Part shown: one piece after another, positions 43,702 to 52,413 of the stretch
Layout: every line of letters begins with the position of its first letter
Position numbering within the stretch: the stretch's first letter is position 1
Position numbers and translations under genes: made by a program
NCBI RefSeq assembly: GCF_025567285.1
Contig: NZ_JAOQJT010000001.1
Coordinates: forward strand, 186,001-250,000
Direction of reading: 5' to 3'
Length of the DNA: 64,000 bases
DNA from: Coprococcus aceti
GTDB taxonomy: Bacteria; Bacillota; Clostridia; Lachnospirales; Lachnospiraceae
The notes under the pieces: model-generated
Told to the model about the DNA's origin: nothing
Databases searched by the model: none
Seen by the model: only the letters and a program-made list of their open reading frames with translations

Positions 43702-44688
43702 CTAGTTATAATGAACCCACTTCTTCTGACCGATCATCTGGAATACTGTAAGTACCATGATGACTGCGAGAAGAAGAACTACTATTGCTGATCCATAACC
43801 CTTGTTACCATTCTGGAATGAGTACTGGTAGAACAGATATACGATGGACTCTGTCTTCTTGAGGGCCGGATTGGAAATATCCATTACCATGTATACAAGG
43901 TCGAATACCTGAAGTGCTCCGATTACTCTTGTTACGAGTACGAAGAATACTGTAGGGGAGAGAAGTGGAAGAGTAATCTTGAAGAATGCTCTTACTCCTG
44001 ATGCTCCGTCAATATCCGCTGCCTCGTAGTAATCCTTAGGTATCTCCTGAAGTCCTGCAAGGAACAGAACCATGTTGTAACCAATGATCGACCATACACC
44101 GATGATCGCAACTGAGATCCATGCGATCTTTGGATTGGATATCCACTCGATCTTTGTACCGAGGATGTGGTTTAACAGACCGAACTGTGAATTGTATAAC
44201 CATCTCCATACCATGGCTACAGCTGCAGGTGCAACTACCATTGGCAGGAAGAATATTGCTCTGTATATTGTTCTTCCGTGCATCTTGCGATTCAGGAATA
44301 CCGCAAGTATAAGTGCGATGGCGATTGAGAATGGAACCTCAATGATCGCATACTTGAATGTATTGAGAAGTGACTGCCATACCTCAGGGTCAGCAAACAT
44401 CTTCTTGTAATTTGCAAATCCTGCAAATGATGAATCTCCGAATGAACCGACCTTGCAGAATGACTGATATATTGTCTGTACTATAGGCCATAAGTTAAGT
44501 ACGATGATTCCTATCATTGTTGGGAGGATGAATGCCCAGCCCCATTTGCGCTGGTTTCTTTCCCATGTTGTTGACTTCTTTTTCTTGAACTCTTTATCTT
44601 CTGCTGCTGCCGGCTTAACTGTCTGTGTCTCTGTAGCCTGAATTATCTCAGCCGCTTTTTCTTCAACTTTCTTGTTGTTATCTGACAT
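43702..44688 (-). CDS. Carbohydrate ABC transporter permease, MalF type
   Basis: A 328-residue permease of the CUT1 class. A long charged cytoplasmic N-terminus (EEKAAEIIQATETQTVKPAA) precedes six spans (WGWAFILPTMIGIIVLNLWP first), and the EAA loop reads DYYEAADIDGASGVRAFFKI. The start at 44688 (MSDNNKK) follows GAGGAGGG, better than the ATG at 44772, which would overlap the hairpin region upstream. It is the second gene of the alpha-galactoside operon. Confidence 0.94.
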   Translation of the reverse strand: MSDNNKKVEEKAAEIIQATETQTVKPAAAEDKEFKKKKSTTWERNQRKWGWAFILPTMIGIIVLNLWPIVQTIYQSFCKVGSFGDSSFAGFANYKKMFADPEVWQSLLNTFKYAIIEVPFSIAIALILAVFLNRKMHGRTIYRAIFFLPMVVAPAAVAMVWRWLYNSQFGLLNHILGTKIEWISNPKIAWISVAIIGVWSIIGYNMVLFLAGLQEIPKDYYEAADIDGASGVRAFFKITLPLLSPTVFFVLVTRVIGALQVFDLVYMVMDISNPALKKTESIVYLFYQYSFQNGNKGYGSAIVVLLLAVIMVLTVFQMIGQKKWVHYN

Positions 44689-44726
44689 AAAATCCCTCCT
44701 CTTATCATTTATACTGTAATTAACAC

Positions 44727-44751
44727 CCCATTGTTTCTGGTAAGCAATGGG
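44727..44751 (-). other. Intercistronic hairpin between the binding-protein and MalF-type genes
   Basis: CCCATTG pairs with CAATGGG around an 11-base loop. A T-rich run is lacking. Such hairpins behind binding-protein genes commonly protect the upstream message and lower permease expression. Confidence 0.55.
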
Positions 44752-44803
44752 CAGGACCTTCATCCTACCCACTGTTATGTTATCTTATAAATGCTCTGTA
44801 GGA

Positions 44804-46105
44804 TTACTTGTCTTCCTCATCGATGTACTGGTTCATCTGAACTGCGAAGTCCTTACATGACTGCTCCATCTTTGATGGATCTGCCCATGCATCTGCGAAG
44901 AATGTCTGTGCTGCCTGTGACCATACTGTTGAATTGTATGTGTAAGGTCTGAGCACGAGCTCATTTGTAACACCTGAAACTGTTGAATCCTTTGTGATAT
45001 CAAGGTAAGCGTTGAGGTTGAACTTGTCTGTGCAGTTAACCCACTTATCTGATGTGTTGTTGTAAGCTGACATTGTTACACCGAGCTCAGCCTGCTTCTC
45101 CTGCATTTCCTTTGAACCTAACCACTCGATAAGCTTCCAACAGTCATCTGGTCTCTTTGTGTCTGCTGATGCAGCCCATCCAAGTCCGTTACAGATAGAA
45201 GTTCTCATACCTGTTGTCTTGTCGTATGGAAGAATTGCTACGTCACAGTTCTCAACGAGATACTCGTTGTCAAGGAATCCTGCTGTCATCCATGAACCCT
45301 GTGTGATCATTGCTACTGTACCTGACTGGAACATAACGTCTGTACCTGTCTCTGACATTGTTGTTGCCGGTGGGCAGCAATCCTTGAGGAGCTTTCCTAC
45401 ATAATCCATAGCCTTGATAGTGTTGGCATCGTCATATCCTGACTTTGTGTGATCGTCATTTACGATGTAACCGCCCATTGAGTAAACCATGTTGTAGTAT
45501 GTGTCCTGATCGTTTGATGTGTTCATACAGAAACCGTACTGATCGCCATTAGTAAGCTTCTTAGCTGCATCATAGAGGTCATCCCATGTCCATGTCTCAT
45601 CTGGATAAGAAAGTCCTGCATCATCAAACATCTTCTTGTTGTACCAGAGAGCGATTGTATCGTAATCCTTTGGTACTGCGTAATATGAGCCATCATATGT
45701 GTAGAGCTCTGTGATCTCTGACATGTAGTTGCTCATATCAACCTTATCGCTCTTCTCAATGTAGTCATCGAGCTTTAAGAGCTTGTTGTTCTTCATGTAC
45801 ATCTGTGAGTTGTTGGAGTGCATCCAGAATACATCCGGCATATCTCCACCTGATGCTCCAGCCTCAAGAAGTGTCCAGTATGAATCCCACTCCTTAACCT
45901 GTACATCAACCTTGATTCCTGTCTCTTCTGTGAAGAGATCACATATCTGCTGCAGACCCTTCTGCTGATTGTTATCCCAGATAACCACCTCAAGTGCATC
46001 CTTACTGCTACCCTTGCTTCCATCACCGCCGCCACATGCGCACAGTGAAAATGCTGTTGCTGCTGCAAGCCCTACTGCTACAGCTTTCTTCATTGTTCTT
46101 CTCAT
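44804..46105 (-). CDS. Extracellular sugar-binding lipoprotein of a CUT1 ABC transporter
   Basis: A 433-residue family 1 solute-binding protein. The signal peptide ends in the lipobox SLCAC (Cys24 lipidated) and is followed by a Gly/Ser linker. The mature part has VVIWDNNQQKGLQQICDLFT, MPDVFWMHSNNSQMYMKNNK, ALWYNKKMFDDAGLSYPDET and GTVAMITQGSWMTAG, all standard positions for this fold. It captures the oligosaccharide outside the cell; raffinose-family sugars are inferred from the linked GH36 and AraC regulator. AAAGGAGG precedes the start. First gene of the operon, behind a promoter with a weak -35. Confidence 0.95.
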   Translation of the reverse strand: MRRTMKKAVAVGLAAATAFSLCACGGGDGSKGSSKDALEVVIWDNNQQKGLQQICDLFTEETGIKVDVQVKEWDSYWTLLEAGASGGDMPDVFWMHSNNSQMYMKNNKLLKLDDYIEKSDKVDMSNYMSEITELYTYDGSYYAVPKDYDTIALWYNKKMFDDAGLSYPDETWTWDDLYDAAKKLTNGDQYGFCMNTSNDQDTYYNMVYSMGGYIVNDDHTKSGYDDANTIKAMDYVGKLLKDCCPPATTMSETGTDVMFQSGTVAMITQGSWMTAGFLDNEYLVENCDVAILPYDKTTGMRTSICNGLGWAASADTKRPDDCWKLIEWLGSKEMQEKQAELGVTMSAYNNTSDKWVNCTDKFNLNAYLDITKDSTVSGVTNELVLRPYTYNSTVWSQAAQTFFADAWADPSKMEQSCKDFAVQMNQYIDEEDK

Positions 46106-46230
46106 AAAACCTTCCTCCTTTTTACATCACCGGCAGGATTTACGACACCCACATTCTCTTTCATACCCTGAATTCTGCGTCCTGTTCTGCCGGTTCGCCT
46201 TACGGCGTTCTGTGTGCTTTCTATGATTGA

Positions 46231-46259
46231 ATTATAAAATTTTGGTGAAGATTTTTACA
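46231..46259 (-). promoter_or_regulatory. Activator-dependent promoter of the alpha-galactoside operon
   Basis: A perfect TATAAT on the minus strand with a poor -35 (TGTAAA) 17 bases upstream. A strong -10 with a weak -35 is typical of promoters that need an AraC-type activator. Confidence 0.6.
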
Positions 46260-46267
46260 TGGAAAAA

Positions 46268-46299
46268 TGTCAAAATATCATGGGGTTTTGTCACAAATG
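46268..46299 (-). promoter_or_regulatory. Candidate AraC-family operator (direct repeat)
   Basis: On the minus strand TTTGTGACA and TTTTGACA lie so that their TGACA cores are exactly 21 bases apart, two helical turns. The nearer core ends 8 bases from the -35, the usual place for a class II AraC-type activator. The AraC gene at 47320-48243 is the obvious candidate regulator. Confidence 0.5.
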
Positions 46300-46456
46300 T
46301 ATATTTTTAAGTAGTTAAGTTCGCTGTTTTTGTGCTATTTTATGGTAAAATGTAGAATACATATGGTAAATTGTAAAATTCGCTATATATTGGCATACAT
46401 TTTTGTGCTATAGTTAAACAAACGATATTATCACTTTTTACATCAGGAGGAATTTT

Positions 46457-47224
46457 ATGAACATTTTCAGCAGTGACGGCTGGTTTTCCAGATTTTTTGG
46501 AACGCTCGGCGATATTATAATAGTGAACATTCTATTTATATTGTGTAGTATTCCCATAGTCACCATGGGAGCTTCCATGAGCGCAATGTATTTCACTCTG
46601 TTAAAGAAGCAGAGGACAGGCGAAAATGGAGGTGTAGTGAAATTATTCTTCAAAGGCTTCAAGGATAATTTCAAACAGTCAACGATTTCATGGCTGCTAT
46701 TCCTTCTTATATCATTTATATTCACTCTGGATTTCAACCTTTTTGGCAAGGGTGGTCCACAGGAGAACAAGCTCATGTACTACACCAGTGTCGTGCTTAT
46801 GATATTGACATGCTTCATCGCAATTTACCTGTTCCCTGTCATAAGTGCCTTTAAGAACACATTGAAGAACCTTCTCTTGCAGTCCATTTACCTGGCAGCC
46901 AAGAACTTCATATTTACAATAGTGATCATGGTTCTCTACACTCTGCCTGCATATGTTCTGCTATCCAGCACTCAGGTATTCATGGTAGGTATATTCGTGT
47001 TCATAGTATGTGGCTTTGGCCTTATAGCATATGTATCATCATTCATGTTTTTGAAGGCATTCACCCCATATCTGGATGAGGTCACAAAGAAGTACACGGA
47101 CGACGATCCTGCTTCATGGATGCACAGCGATGACCAGACATCTGAATCAGATGAGGATAATCCTGAATCCACAAAGGTGACCAAGAAGCTTATCGTTGAC
47201 AATTCATATCATGGCAGACAGTAG
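46457..47224 (+). CDS. YesL-like DUF624 membrane protein
   Basis: A 255-residue protein with five or six predicted membrane spans (LGDIIIVNILFILCSIPIVT, TISWLLFLLISFIFTLDF, VVLMILTCFIAIYLFPVI). It carries the DUF624 marks SIPIVTMGASMSAMYFTLLK and FPVISAFKNTLKNLL. The C-terminus is charged and cytoplasmic. DUF624 genes almost always sit beside CUT1 sugar importers, but their task is not established. Here it is divergent from the binding-protein gene and next to the AraC regulator. AGGAGG precedes the start. Confidence 0.9.
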   Translation: MNIFSSDGWFSRFFGTLGDIIIVNILFILCSIPIVTMGASMSAMYFTLLKKQRTGENGGVVKLFFKGFKDNFKQSTISWLLFLLISFIFTLDFNLFGKGGPQENKLMYYTSVVLMILTCFIAIYLFPVISAFKNTLKNLLLQSIYLAAKNFIFTIVIMVLYTLPAYVLLSSTQVFMVGIFVFIVCGFGLIAYVSSFMFLKAFTPYLDEVTKKYTDDDPASWMHSDDQTSESDEDNPESTKVTKKLIVDNSYHGRQ

Positions 47225-47249
47225 TTTTTACCGTATATCGTAAATACAG

Positions 47250-47286
47250 CAAAGGCGGATGTGCGACAAATCGCACACCCGCCTTT
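47250..47286 (+). terminator. Rho-independent terminator of the yesL-like gene
   Basis: AAAGGCGG-TGTGCGA and TCGCACA-CCGCCTTT form a 15-base stem with one mismatch and a CAAA loop, followed by TTGCTT. It lies between convergent genes and may work weakly for both. Confidence 0.82.
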
Positions 47287-47319
47287 TGCTTAATTCAAAT
47301 TTTTTGATTCAATTATATC

Positions 47320-48243
47320 TTAAAGCTTCGAAGCCTCATGTCCAAACTTGGCATCATTCGTCTCAAGCTCAACCTCAAGATTCCTGAATGACTTAGGACT
47401 CATTCCAAACTTCTGCTTGAATGCTTTAGAGAAAGAAAGAGAATCCTCATAACCACACTGATATGCGATTATATTGATCTGTTCCTTTGATGACCGGAGA
47501 AGACTTGCAGCTTTCTCCAATCTGAAGTTGATAAGATACTCCTGAGGAGATACACCCATCTCCTTCTTGAAGCTTCCTGTCAGATGACTTCTGCTGATTC
47601 CTATGAAATCCGCAATGTCATCGATCTTGATCTTGTTCATGTACTTCTCTGTTATGAAGTCGACAGCAGCCTTTACATATATCTTACTTGGATACTCAAT
47701 GTTATCAGATTCCTGCGCATCGGAGGCATTATCCTCCATAATGGTTGCAAAGAGAAGCATCAGTGCACTCATTCTCTTCACCTCGTTTATACGTGTGATC
47801 TGGGAATATTCGAGCATCTTGTTGATACATTCTGCACACGTATCCATCTGCTCTATCTTGATGATAGGTGAGCCCTTTACATACCCCATCGCCTCAATAA
47901 AATCTTCAGCTCTGTAGCCATGAAATCCAACCCACATGTAGCTCCATGGATCATCATCGTCAGCCCTGTAAGTAGTCTCCTCACCAGGTCTGATGATAAA
48001 CGCCTGTCCAGGTCCCAGTTCATAAGTCTTCCCCGCAATTGTAAATGTACCCTTGCCCTTCTTTACCATATGGATAACATATGATTCTCTGACGTATGGA
48101 CCAAACTTCCAGCCTTTTATACAATCCTCTCTGCCACAATAGTCCAGACTGATTGCGGTACCCCACATATAGGAGTTCGACAACTGTAGATCTTCCAGAC
48201 AAGCAAAACCAACACTGTCAGTTAAACCAACCTTTCTTACCAT
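47320..48243 (-). CDS. AraC-family transcriptional regulator (MsmR/RafR-like)
   Basis: A 307-residue regulator. The N-terminal cupin (residues about 30-120: GKGTFTIAGKTYELGPGQAF, YMWVGFHG) senses the sugar. The C-terminal 100 residues hold two helix-turn-helix units (IDDIADFIGISRSHLTGSFK and INIIAYQCGYEDSLSFSKAF, then KQKFGMSPKSFR). This arrangement matches activators of raffinose and melibiose genes. It lies next to the YesL-like gene and close to the divergent promoter region, where a 21-base direct repeat is a likely target. Confidence 0.92.
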   Translation of the reverse strand: MVRKVGLTDSVGFACLEDLQLSNSYMWGTAISLDYCGREDCIKGWKFGPYVRESYVIHMVKKGKGTFTIAGKTYELGPGQAFIIRPGEETTYRADDDDPWSYMWVGFHGYRAEDFIEAMGYVKGSPIIKIEQMDTCAECINKMLEYSQITRINEVKRMSALMLLFATIMEDNASDAQESDNIEYPSKIYVKAAVDFITEKYMNKIKIDDIADFIGISRSHLTGSFKKEMGVSPQEYLINFRLEKAASLLRSSKEQINIIAYQCGYEDSLSFSKAFKQKFGMSPKSFRNLEVELETNDAKFGHEASKL

Positions 48244-48318
48244 AACCCGTCCTTTCCTTTACCATATCTTTGCCACCCTTTTATATAAGTTAACACCAAA
48301 AACACCTTTATATTTTAA

Positions 48319-48359
48319 CAAAAGCAGACAAACCTGTCAATTTTCAGATCTGTCTGCTT
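48319..48359 (-). terminator. Probable terminator of the Q-rich membrane protein gene
   Basis: AAAGCAGACA pairs with TGTCTGCTT across a 20-base interval that has inner GATCTG-like pairing; the minus strand continues TTTTGTTAAAA. Confidence 0.6.
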
Positions 48360-48385
48360 CCTGTAAAATATCTATAAATTATGTC

Positions 48386-49537
48386 TTACCAGTGACGGTA
48401 ACCAAATACTGTTGCAGCGTTCTTGAAGTAGCTGAGTACCTGCTCTGCACATGTTGCGCTGTCACTGAATATCTTTTCTGCGATGTTATCTATAACAGTG
48501 ATGAGGAATACTGAGATAACTATAGCAGCGATAACTGCAAATATCTTTGAGTTGTCATTTGTCTCAAGGTTATCGAATAACGCATGAGCTGCGATCACGA
48601 TTCCGCAAAGGCTTATTCCGAGGAAGAGTATGTATCCAAAGCCTCCGATGATTCCGCTGAGGAAATCAACCTTGTGGAAGAGTGCTGAGATGATCTCAAA
48701 TATGATTCCTGCAACCATTGCTATTGCCTCATAAAGTGCAAATACACCAACGGCGTTAAGTGCTTTTCCAAATGTGATTCCACCCTTGAATATAATTCCT
48801 CCGGCGATAAATACCGCTGCTGTCATGATGACTGCTGCGATTATAGTGAAGAAGAACATGTAGAATCCCTTTGCTATTGAATCGCCAAAGTCAAATCCCA
48901 TTATGAGGAATCCGACAGTTACAAATATAAGTGAGAGGATGGCATTTACTCCTGCAAGTATTCCGCCAGGAACCATGTTGTCACTCTGAACCATCTCACC
49001 CGCTGTATCTGCAGGGCTCTTGAAAAGACCTATCACATTCTTGAGAAGATCATTTATCATATTGCCCGCTGCTGATGGCTTCTTCGGCTGTGGCTGTACA
49101 TAGCCCTGCTGGCCGTACATCTGCTGGTTCATCTGTGGCTGGCCGTAGCCCTGCTGACCATACATCTGCTGGTTCATCTGCTGACCGTAGCCCTGCTGAT
49201 TGTATGCTCCCTGGTTCATCTGCTGGCCATAACCCTGCTGATTATACATCTGCTGGTTCATCTGCTGACCGTAGCCCTGCTGGTTGTATGCACCCTGCTG
49301 GTTCATCTGCTGGCCGTAACCCTGTTGATTGTATGCACCCTGCTGGTTCATCTGCTGGCCATAGCCTTGCTGATTGTACACTCCCTGCTGACTCATCTGC
49401 GGCTGGCTGTAAGCCGCTGCCTGCTGATCTGCCTGTGGCTGGCTGTTCTCCGCCGCCTGCTGATTTGTCTGTGCCTGATCTGCCACCTGCTGTTCTCCCT
49501 GTGGCTGACCAAACTGCTGATCCTGATTCTCGTTCAT
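48386..49537 (-). CDS. Multi-span membrane protein (Yip1-like) with a Gln/Tyr-rich repeat tail
   Basis: A 383-residue protein. Residues about 1-160 are almost only Gln, Asn, Gly, Tyr, Met and Ala, built from a 15-residue repeat (MNQQGAYNQQGYGQQ) in several degenerate copies. The second half has about five membrane spans (GGILAGVNAILSLIFVTVGF, GFYMFFFTIIAAVIMTAAVF, FALYEAIAMVAGIIFEIISA) in a Yip1/DUF-type arrangement. Function unknown. The start at 49537 (MNENQDQQ) follows GGAGGT. Codon use suggests good expression. It may form one unit with the two zinc-ribbon-related genes upstream. Confidence 0.8.
   Translation of the reverse strand: MNENQDQQFGQPQGEQQVADQAQTNQQAAENSQPQADQQAAAYSQPQMSQQGVYNQQGYGQQMNQQGAYNQQGYGQQMNQQGAYNQQGYGQQMNQQMYNQQGYGQQMNQGAYNQQGYGQQMNQQMYGQQGYGQPQMNQQMYGQQGYVQPQPKKPSAAGNMINDLLKNVIGLFKSPADTAGEMVQSDNMVPGGILAGVNAILSLIFVTVGFLIMGFDFGDSIAKGFYMFFFTIIAAVIMTAAVFIAGGIIFKGGITFGKALNAVGVFALYEAIAMVAGIIFEIISALFHKVDFLSGIIGGFGYILFLGISLCGIVIAAHALFDNLETNDNSKIFAVIAAIVISVFLITVIDNIAEKIFSDSATCAEQVLSYFKNAATVFGYRHW
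49085..49400 (-). repeat. 45-base in-frame tandem repeats encoding a Gln-rich tail
   Basis: Phrases such as CTGCTGGTTCATCTGCTGGCC recur about every 45 bases (39-48 with small deletions), each unit coding for about 15 residues. Degenerate copies at both ends suggest growth by slippage. Confidence 0.85.
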
Positions 49538-49659
49538 TCCTGTTACCTCCAATTCCTTTCCCTGTGTGAAAATATATCAAAAATATGATACCAAATTCCC
49601 CTGGTTTTGTCATCATATCATTGCTCTATAAACTTCTATGCGATATTGAAGGATCTGAC

Positions 49660-49875
49660 TCAATCCTTATAATAGCCATCGAAATAGTTAATCGGGCTGT
49701 GGCTGTCATACTTTGCATGATACACAAATGTGGCATAATCAACATATTCCGCTTTTTTCTCCTCATTCTGTCCAATATTGTTGGATCTTACAAGAGCAGA
49801 AATCACTATGGATACCGTTAAGCATATCCCGCACACGATACCTATTGCAACATACAAAAATACTATCGAACCCAT
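49660..49875 (-). CDS. Small membrane protein of 71 residues
   Basis: One N-terminal membrane helix (VFLYVAIGIVCGICLTVSIVI) and a short polar tail rich in Tyr and His (YVDYATFVYHAKYDSHSP). The start overlaps the end of the upstream zinc-ribbon gene by 13 bases, in a different frame, which suggests translational coupling. The frame is intact and the hydrophobic pattern protein-like, but no family is recognised. Confidence 0.6.
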   Translation of the reverse strand: MGSIVFLYVAIGIVCGICLTVSIVISALVRSNNIGQNEEKKAEYVDYATFVYHAKYDSHSPINYFDGYYKD

Positions 49876-51269
49876 GTCTTATCCTGCCTTTCCTTAACGT
49901 ATTCTATAGTGCCATAGCTTCTGAATCTGTGAATATCTATTCTAGATCTGTGAAGCTTGTTGATCGCACGCCAGAAGCTCACCAAACTATATATAACTCC
50001 GGCCACATACGCGGAAAATACCATAAAAGCTCCACTTGAATCACCCACATCTGCACTTATCCTATACAGATCCGTCATAAGTCCCCCAACAAATACAGAT
50101 ACATATGTACACAGCACAACCATCACTGTCATAAGTATTGCTATGTATGCCCCAACCTTAAATCTGTTGGATGGGACATTTCCCACGACCTTGCCGGTCT
50201 GCCCATTCACCGCCACGGTATAGAGTATTCCCTGATAACGAAAAGTCATGAACCACGCTGGCAGCAATGCATACTCGATATCTGTCATCTTTATATCCGT
50301 TTTTTCCTCAGTAATCCGGGCGTTTTTCGGAACATCGCTCATCATCTCTTCCTTCACCGCATCATTGCTCTTTCTCTTTGCAACGGCTGCGATCTCGGCA
50401 GCTGGTACATCGTACCTGTCCGTGTAAAATCCGGACAGATATTCTGGAGAAAACGTCAAAGCCTTCTCTAAATCATAAGGCTCCAGTCTTGCCGAAATGT
50501 GATCATTCAATCTTCTTGTTGCATCACCAGGTACCCTTGGAACTGTACACTCACAATCTCTCATACAATTGTGTGTGACTGTTTTGTCTGCAGTTTTCTG
50601 TGCAACTGCTGCTATAGAACCAAAGCATTTTTCATAATTACTAACGCGCTCGCCTTTTTCATTCTCCTGAAATACATACTTGAGCTTTTTTCTAACATGA
50701 TAAGATGCCAGCCAATATGGTATATATATTCCTCGTATCTTATCAATCTCAAATTTCTTTATCTCATCCGGAACAAACCACCCCTTACAGAACCTGTCAC
50801 GTATAAGCTGTTCTGCTCTCTTCTGAGAAATTCCAAATGGAATAATAAGGTCCGGCTCCAGTTCATCCTTAACTCTGTCAACCAATATCATCGGCTGCCC
50901 GCAATACGCACAGAAACTGGAAGTTTCCGTGGATTTCACCATAAGTCTTGCACCACAGGATGTACATTCATATAGATTCATATCCATATACCTTGGTGAT
51001 TCATCATCCTTTCCAATATTGATCTCATCCAATGTGTATATCGTATCCGTGGCATCAGTTATGTATCTTTTTATTCTGGCAATCTTCTGAATTGCCTTAT
51101 AGCTTCTCTTATCTACAAGCTCTCCATCCTCATTCCTGACCATGGCAGAGTTTTCTTCTCCTATGCCTCTGCTGATCACCGAATCACACTGCGTACACTG
51201 CAGCTGCCTCGTCTCGGGATTCAGTACCACAACACCGCCGCAGGATGGACATTTTACTGTAAGATTCAT
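49863..51269 (-). CDS. Double zinc-ribbon membrane protein (TFIIB-type zinc ribbon)
   Basis: A 468-residue protein. The N-terminus is a zinc ribbon (CPSCGGVVVLNPETRQLQCT, then QC), a second ribbon lies near residues 100-125 (CTSCGARLMVKSTETSSFCA, then YCG). A long middle domain (residues 140-360) includes a GIYIPYWLASYHVRKKLKYV segment typical of this family. Two or three membrane spans end it (VGAYIAILMTVMVVLCTYVS, MVFSAYVAGVIYSLVSFWR). Often annotated as a TFIIB-type zinc-ribbon protein but not a transcription factor. Role unknown; membrane assembly or stress sensing are possible. It leads a small cluster with the 71-residue and Q-rich proteins. Confidence 0.82.
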   Translation of the reverse strand: MNLTVKCPSCGGVVVLNPETRQLQCTQCDSVISRGIGEENSAMVRNEDGELVDKRSYKAIQKIARIKRYITDATDTIYTLDEINIGKDDESPRYMDMNLYECTSCGARLMVKSTETSSFCAYCGQPMILVDRVKDELEPDLIIPFGISQKRAEQLIRDRFCKGWFVPDEIKKFEIDKIRGIYIPYWLASYHVRKKLKYVFQENEKGERVSNYEKCFGSIAAVAQKTADKTVTHNCMRDCECTVPRVPGDATRRLNDHISARLEPYDLEKALTFSPEYLSGFYTDRYDVPAAEIAAVAKRKSNDAVKEEMMSDVPKNARITEEKTDIKMTDIEYALLPAWFMTFRYQGILYTVAVNGQTGKVVGNVPSNRFKVGAYIAILMTVMVVLCTYVSVFVGGLMTDLYRISADVGDSSGAFMVFSAYVAGVIYSLVSFWRAINKLHRSRIDIHRFRSYGTIEYVKERQDKTWVR

Positions 51270-51415
51270 TGCATGTTACCCCCATGTCTACCAAACATAA
51301 GCCCCATTTGACTAAAACAGTATCATCTAAATTATAAGCTATCAAGTAGTCAAATTACAACTATATGTACCTGTAACGGATGTAAATATTACATAAAACG
51401 TCTTATCATCCAAAT

Positions 51416-51452
51416 AAAGCTGTATCATAACCATTCCATCACAATACAGCTT
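51416..51452 (-). terminator. Probable terminator of the glycosyltransferase pair
   Basis: AAGCTGTAT pairs with ATACAGCTT across an 18-base loop; on the minus strand it continues TTTATTTGG. The T run is imperfect. Confidence 0.55.
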
Positions 51453-51462
51453 CATAATGTTA

Positions 51463-52413
51463 TCAATTTATCTTATTCACGTCGTCTTTATTGGTGTCGG
51501 AAATTATATAATGTGGTCTTCCCTTGGTCTCCATATATGTCTTGGCGATATATTTACCCATTATTCCTATGCACAGGAACTGGAGTCCTGATACAAACAG
51601 TATGATGCACACAAGTGACGGCCATCCCGCAACAGGGTCTCCCCACACCAGCTTTCTTATGAAGAAGAACAGCATCATGACGAATGCGACAAATGTACAA
51701 AATATTCCAAATCCTGAAGCTATACTCATCGGCGCCTCGGAGAAGTTGATTATTCCGTCCAGTGCGTATTTGAAAAGCTTCCAGAAGTTCCACTTCGTCT
51801 CGCCCGCAACTCTCTCCACATTCTCGTATTCCAGCCATTTTGTCCTGAACCCGATCCAGCCAAATATTCCCTTGGAAAATCTGTTGTACTCGCACATCGA
51901 CACGATGGCATCCTTCATCTCTGCCTTCATAAGCCTGAAATCCCTGGCGCCATCCACGACATCGGCGTCGGATATCTTGTTGATGATCTTGTAGAACATC
52001 CGCGCAAACCAAGATCTTATCGGCGGCTCGCCCTTTCTGGTGACTCTTCTGGTCGCCACACTGTCATATTCTCCCTGCTCAAGTATACCGAGCATCTCCG
52101 GGAGCAGACTTGGCGGATCCTGCATGTCGGCATCCATCACCGCCACGTAATCCCCATCTGCATTGCAGAAGCCCGCATACATTGCAGCCTCCTTACCAAA
52201 GTTTCTGGAAAATGACAAATACTTGAAATAATCGTATTCCTCTGAGATCTTTTTCATGGTCTCAAGAGTCTTATCCGACGAACCATCATTTACCATAAGA
52301 ACCTCAAAATCATACTGTCTGAGTTCCTGTCTCACCTTGTCCAGCTCCCCTGCAAATATCGGAAGAGCCTGCTCTTCGTTATAGCATGGAATTATCAAAC
52401 TAACTTTTTTCAT
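51463..52413 (-). CDS. Polyprenyl-phosphate glycosyltransferase, GT2 (GtrB/DPM1-like)
   Basis: A 316-residue enzyme with a GT-A domain: SLIIPCYNEEQALP, LMVNDGSSDKTLET, the metal-binding VMDADMQDPPSLLPEML, and VTRKGEPPIRSW. Two C-terminal membrane spans follow (SGFGIFCTFVAFVMMLFFFI, WPSLVCIILFVSGLQFLCIG) and the typical YIAKTYMETKGRPHYI. Such enzymes load a sugar from a nucleotide donor onto undecaprenyl phosphate inside the cell. The start overlaps the stop of the upstream GT-C gene by four bases (ATGA), so the pair is coupled: this enzyme would make the lipid-linked sugar used by its neighbour. Confidence 0.93.
   Translation of the reverse strand: MKKVSLIIPCYNEEQALPIFAGELDKVRQELRQYDFEVLMVNDGSSDKTLETMKKISEEYDYFKYLSFSRNFGKEAAMYAGFCNADGDYVAVMDADMQDPPSLLPEMLGILEQGEYDSVATRRVTRKGEPPIRSWFARMFYKIINKISDADVVDGARDFRLMKAEMKDAIVSMCEYNRFSKGIFGWIGFRTKWLEYENVERVAGETKWNFWKLFKYALDGIINFSEAPMSIASGFGIFCTFVAFVMMLFFFIRKLVWGDPVAGWPSLVCIILFVSGLQFLCIGIMGKYIAKTYMETKGRPHYIISDTNKDDVNKIN

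Larger units (their letters stand above)
46106..46456. other. Divergent regulatory region of the alpha-galactoside locus
   Basis: This 351-base gap separates the binding-protein gene (minus) from the YesL-like gene (plus). It holds the minus-strand promoter at 46231-46259 and a direct-repeat operator candidate at 46268-46299, both listed separately. The plus-strand gene follows AGGAGG at 46446-46451. No small gene was seen. Confidence 0.6.
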
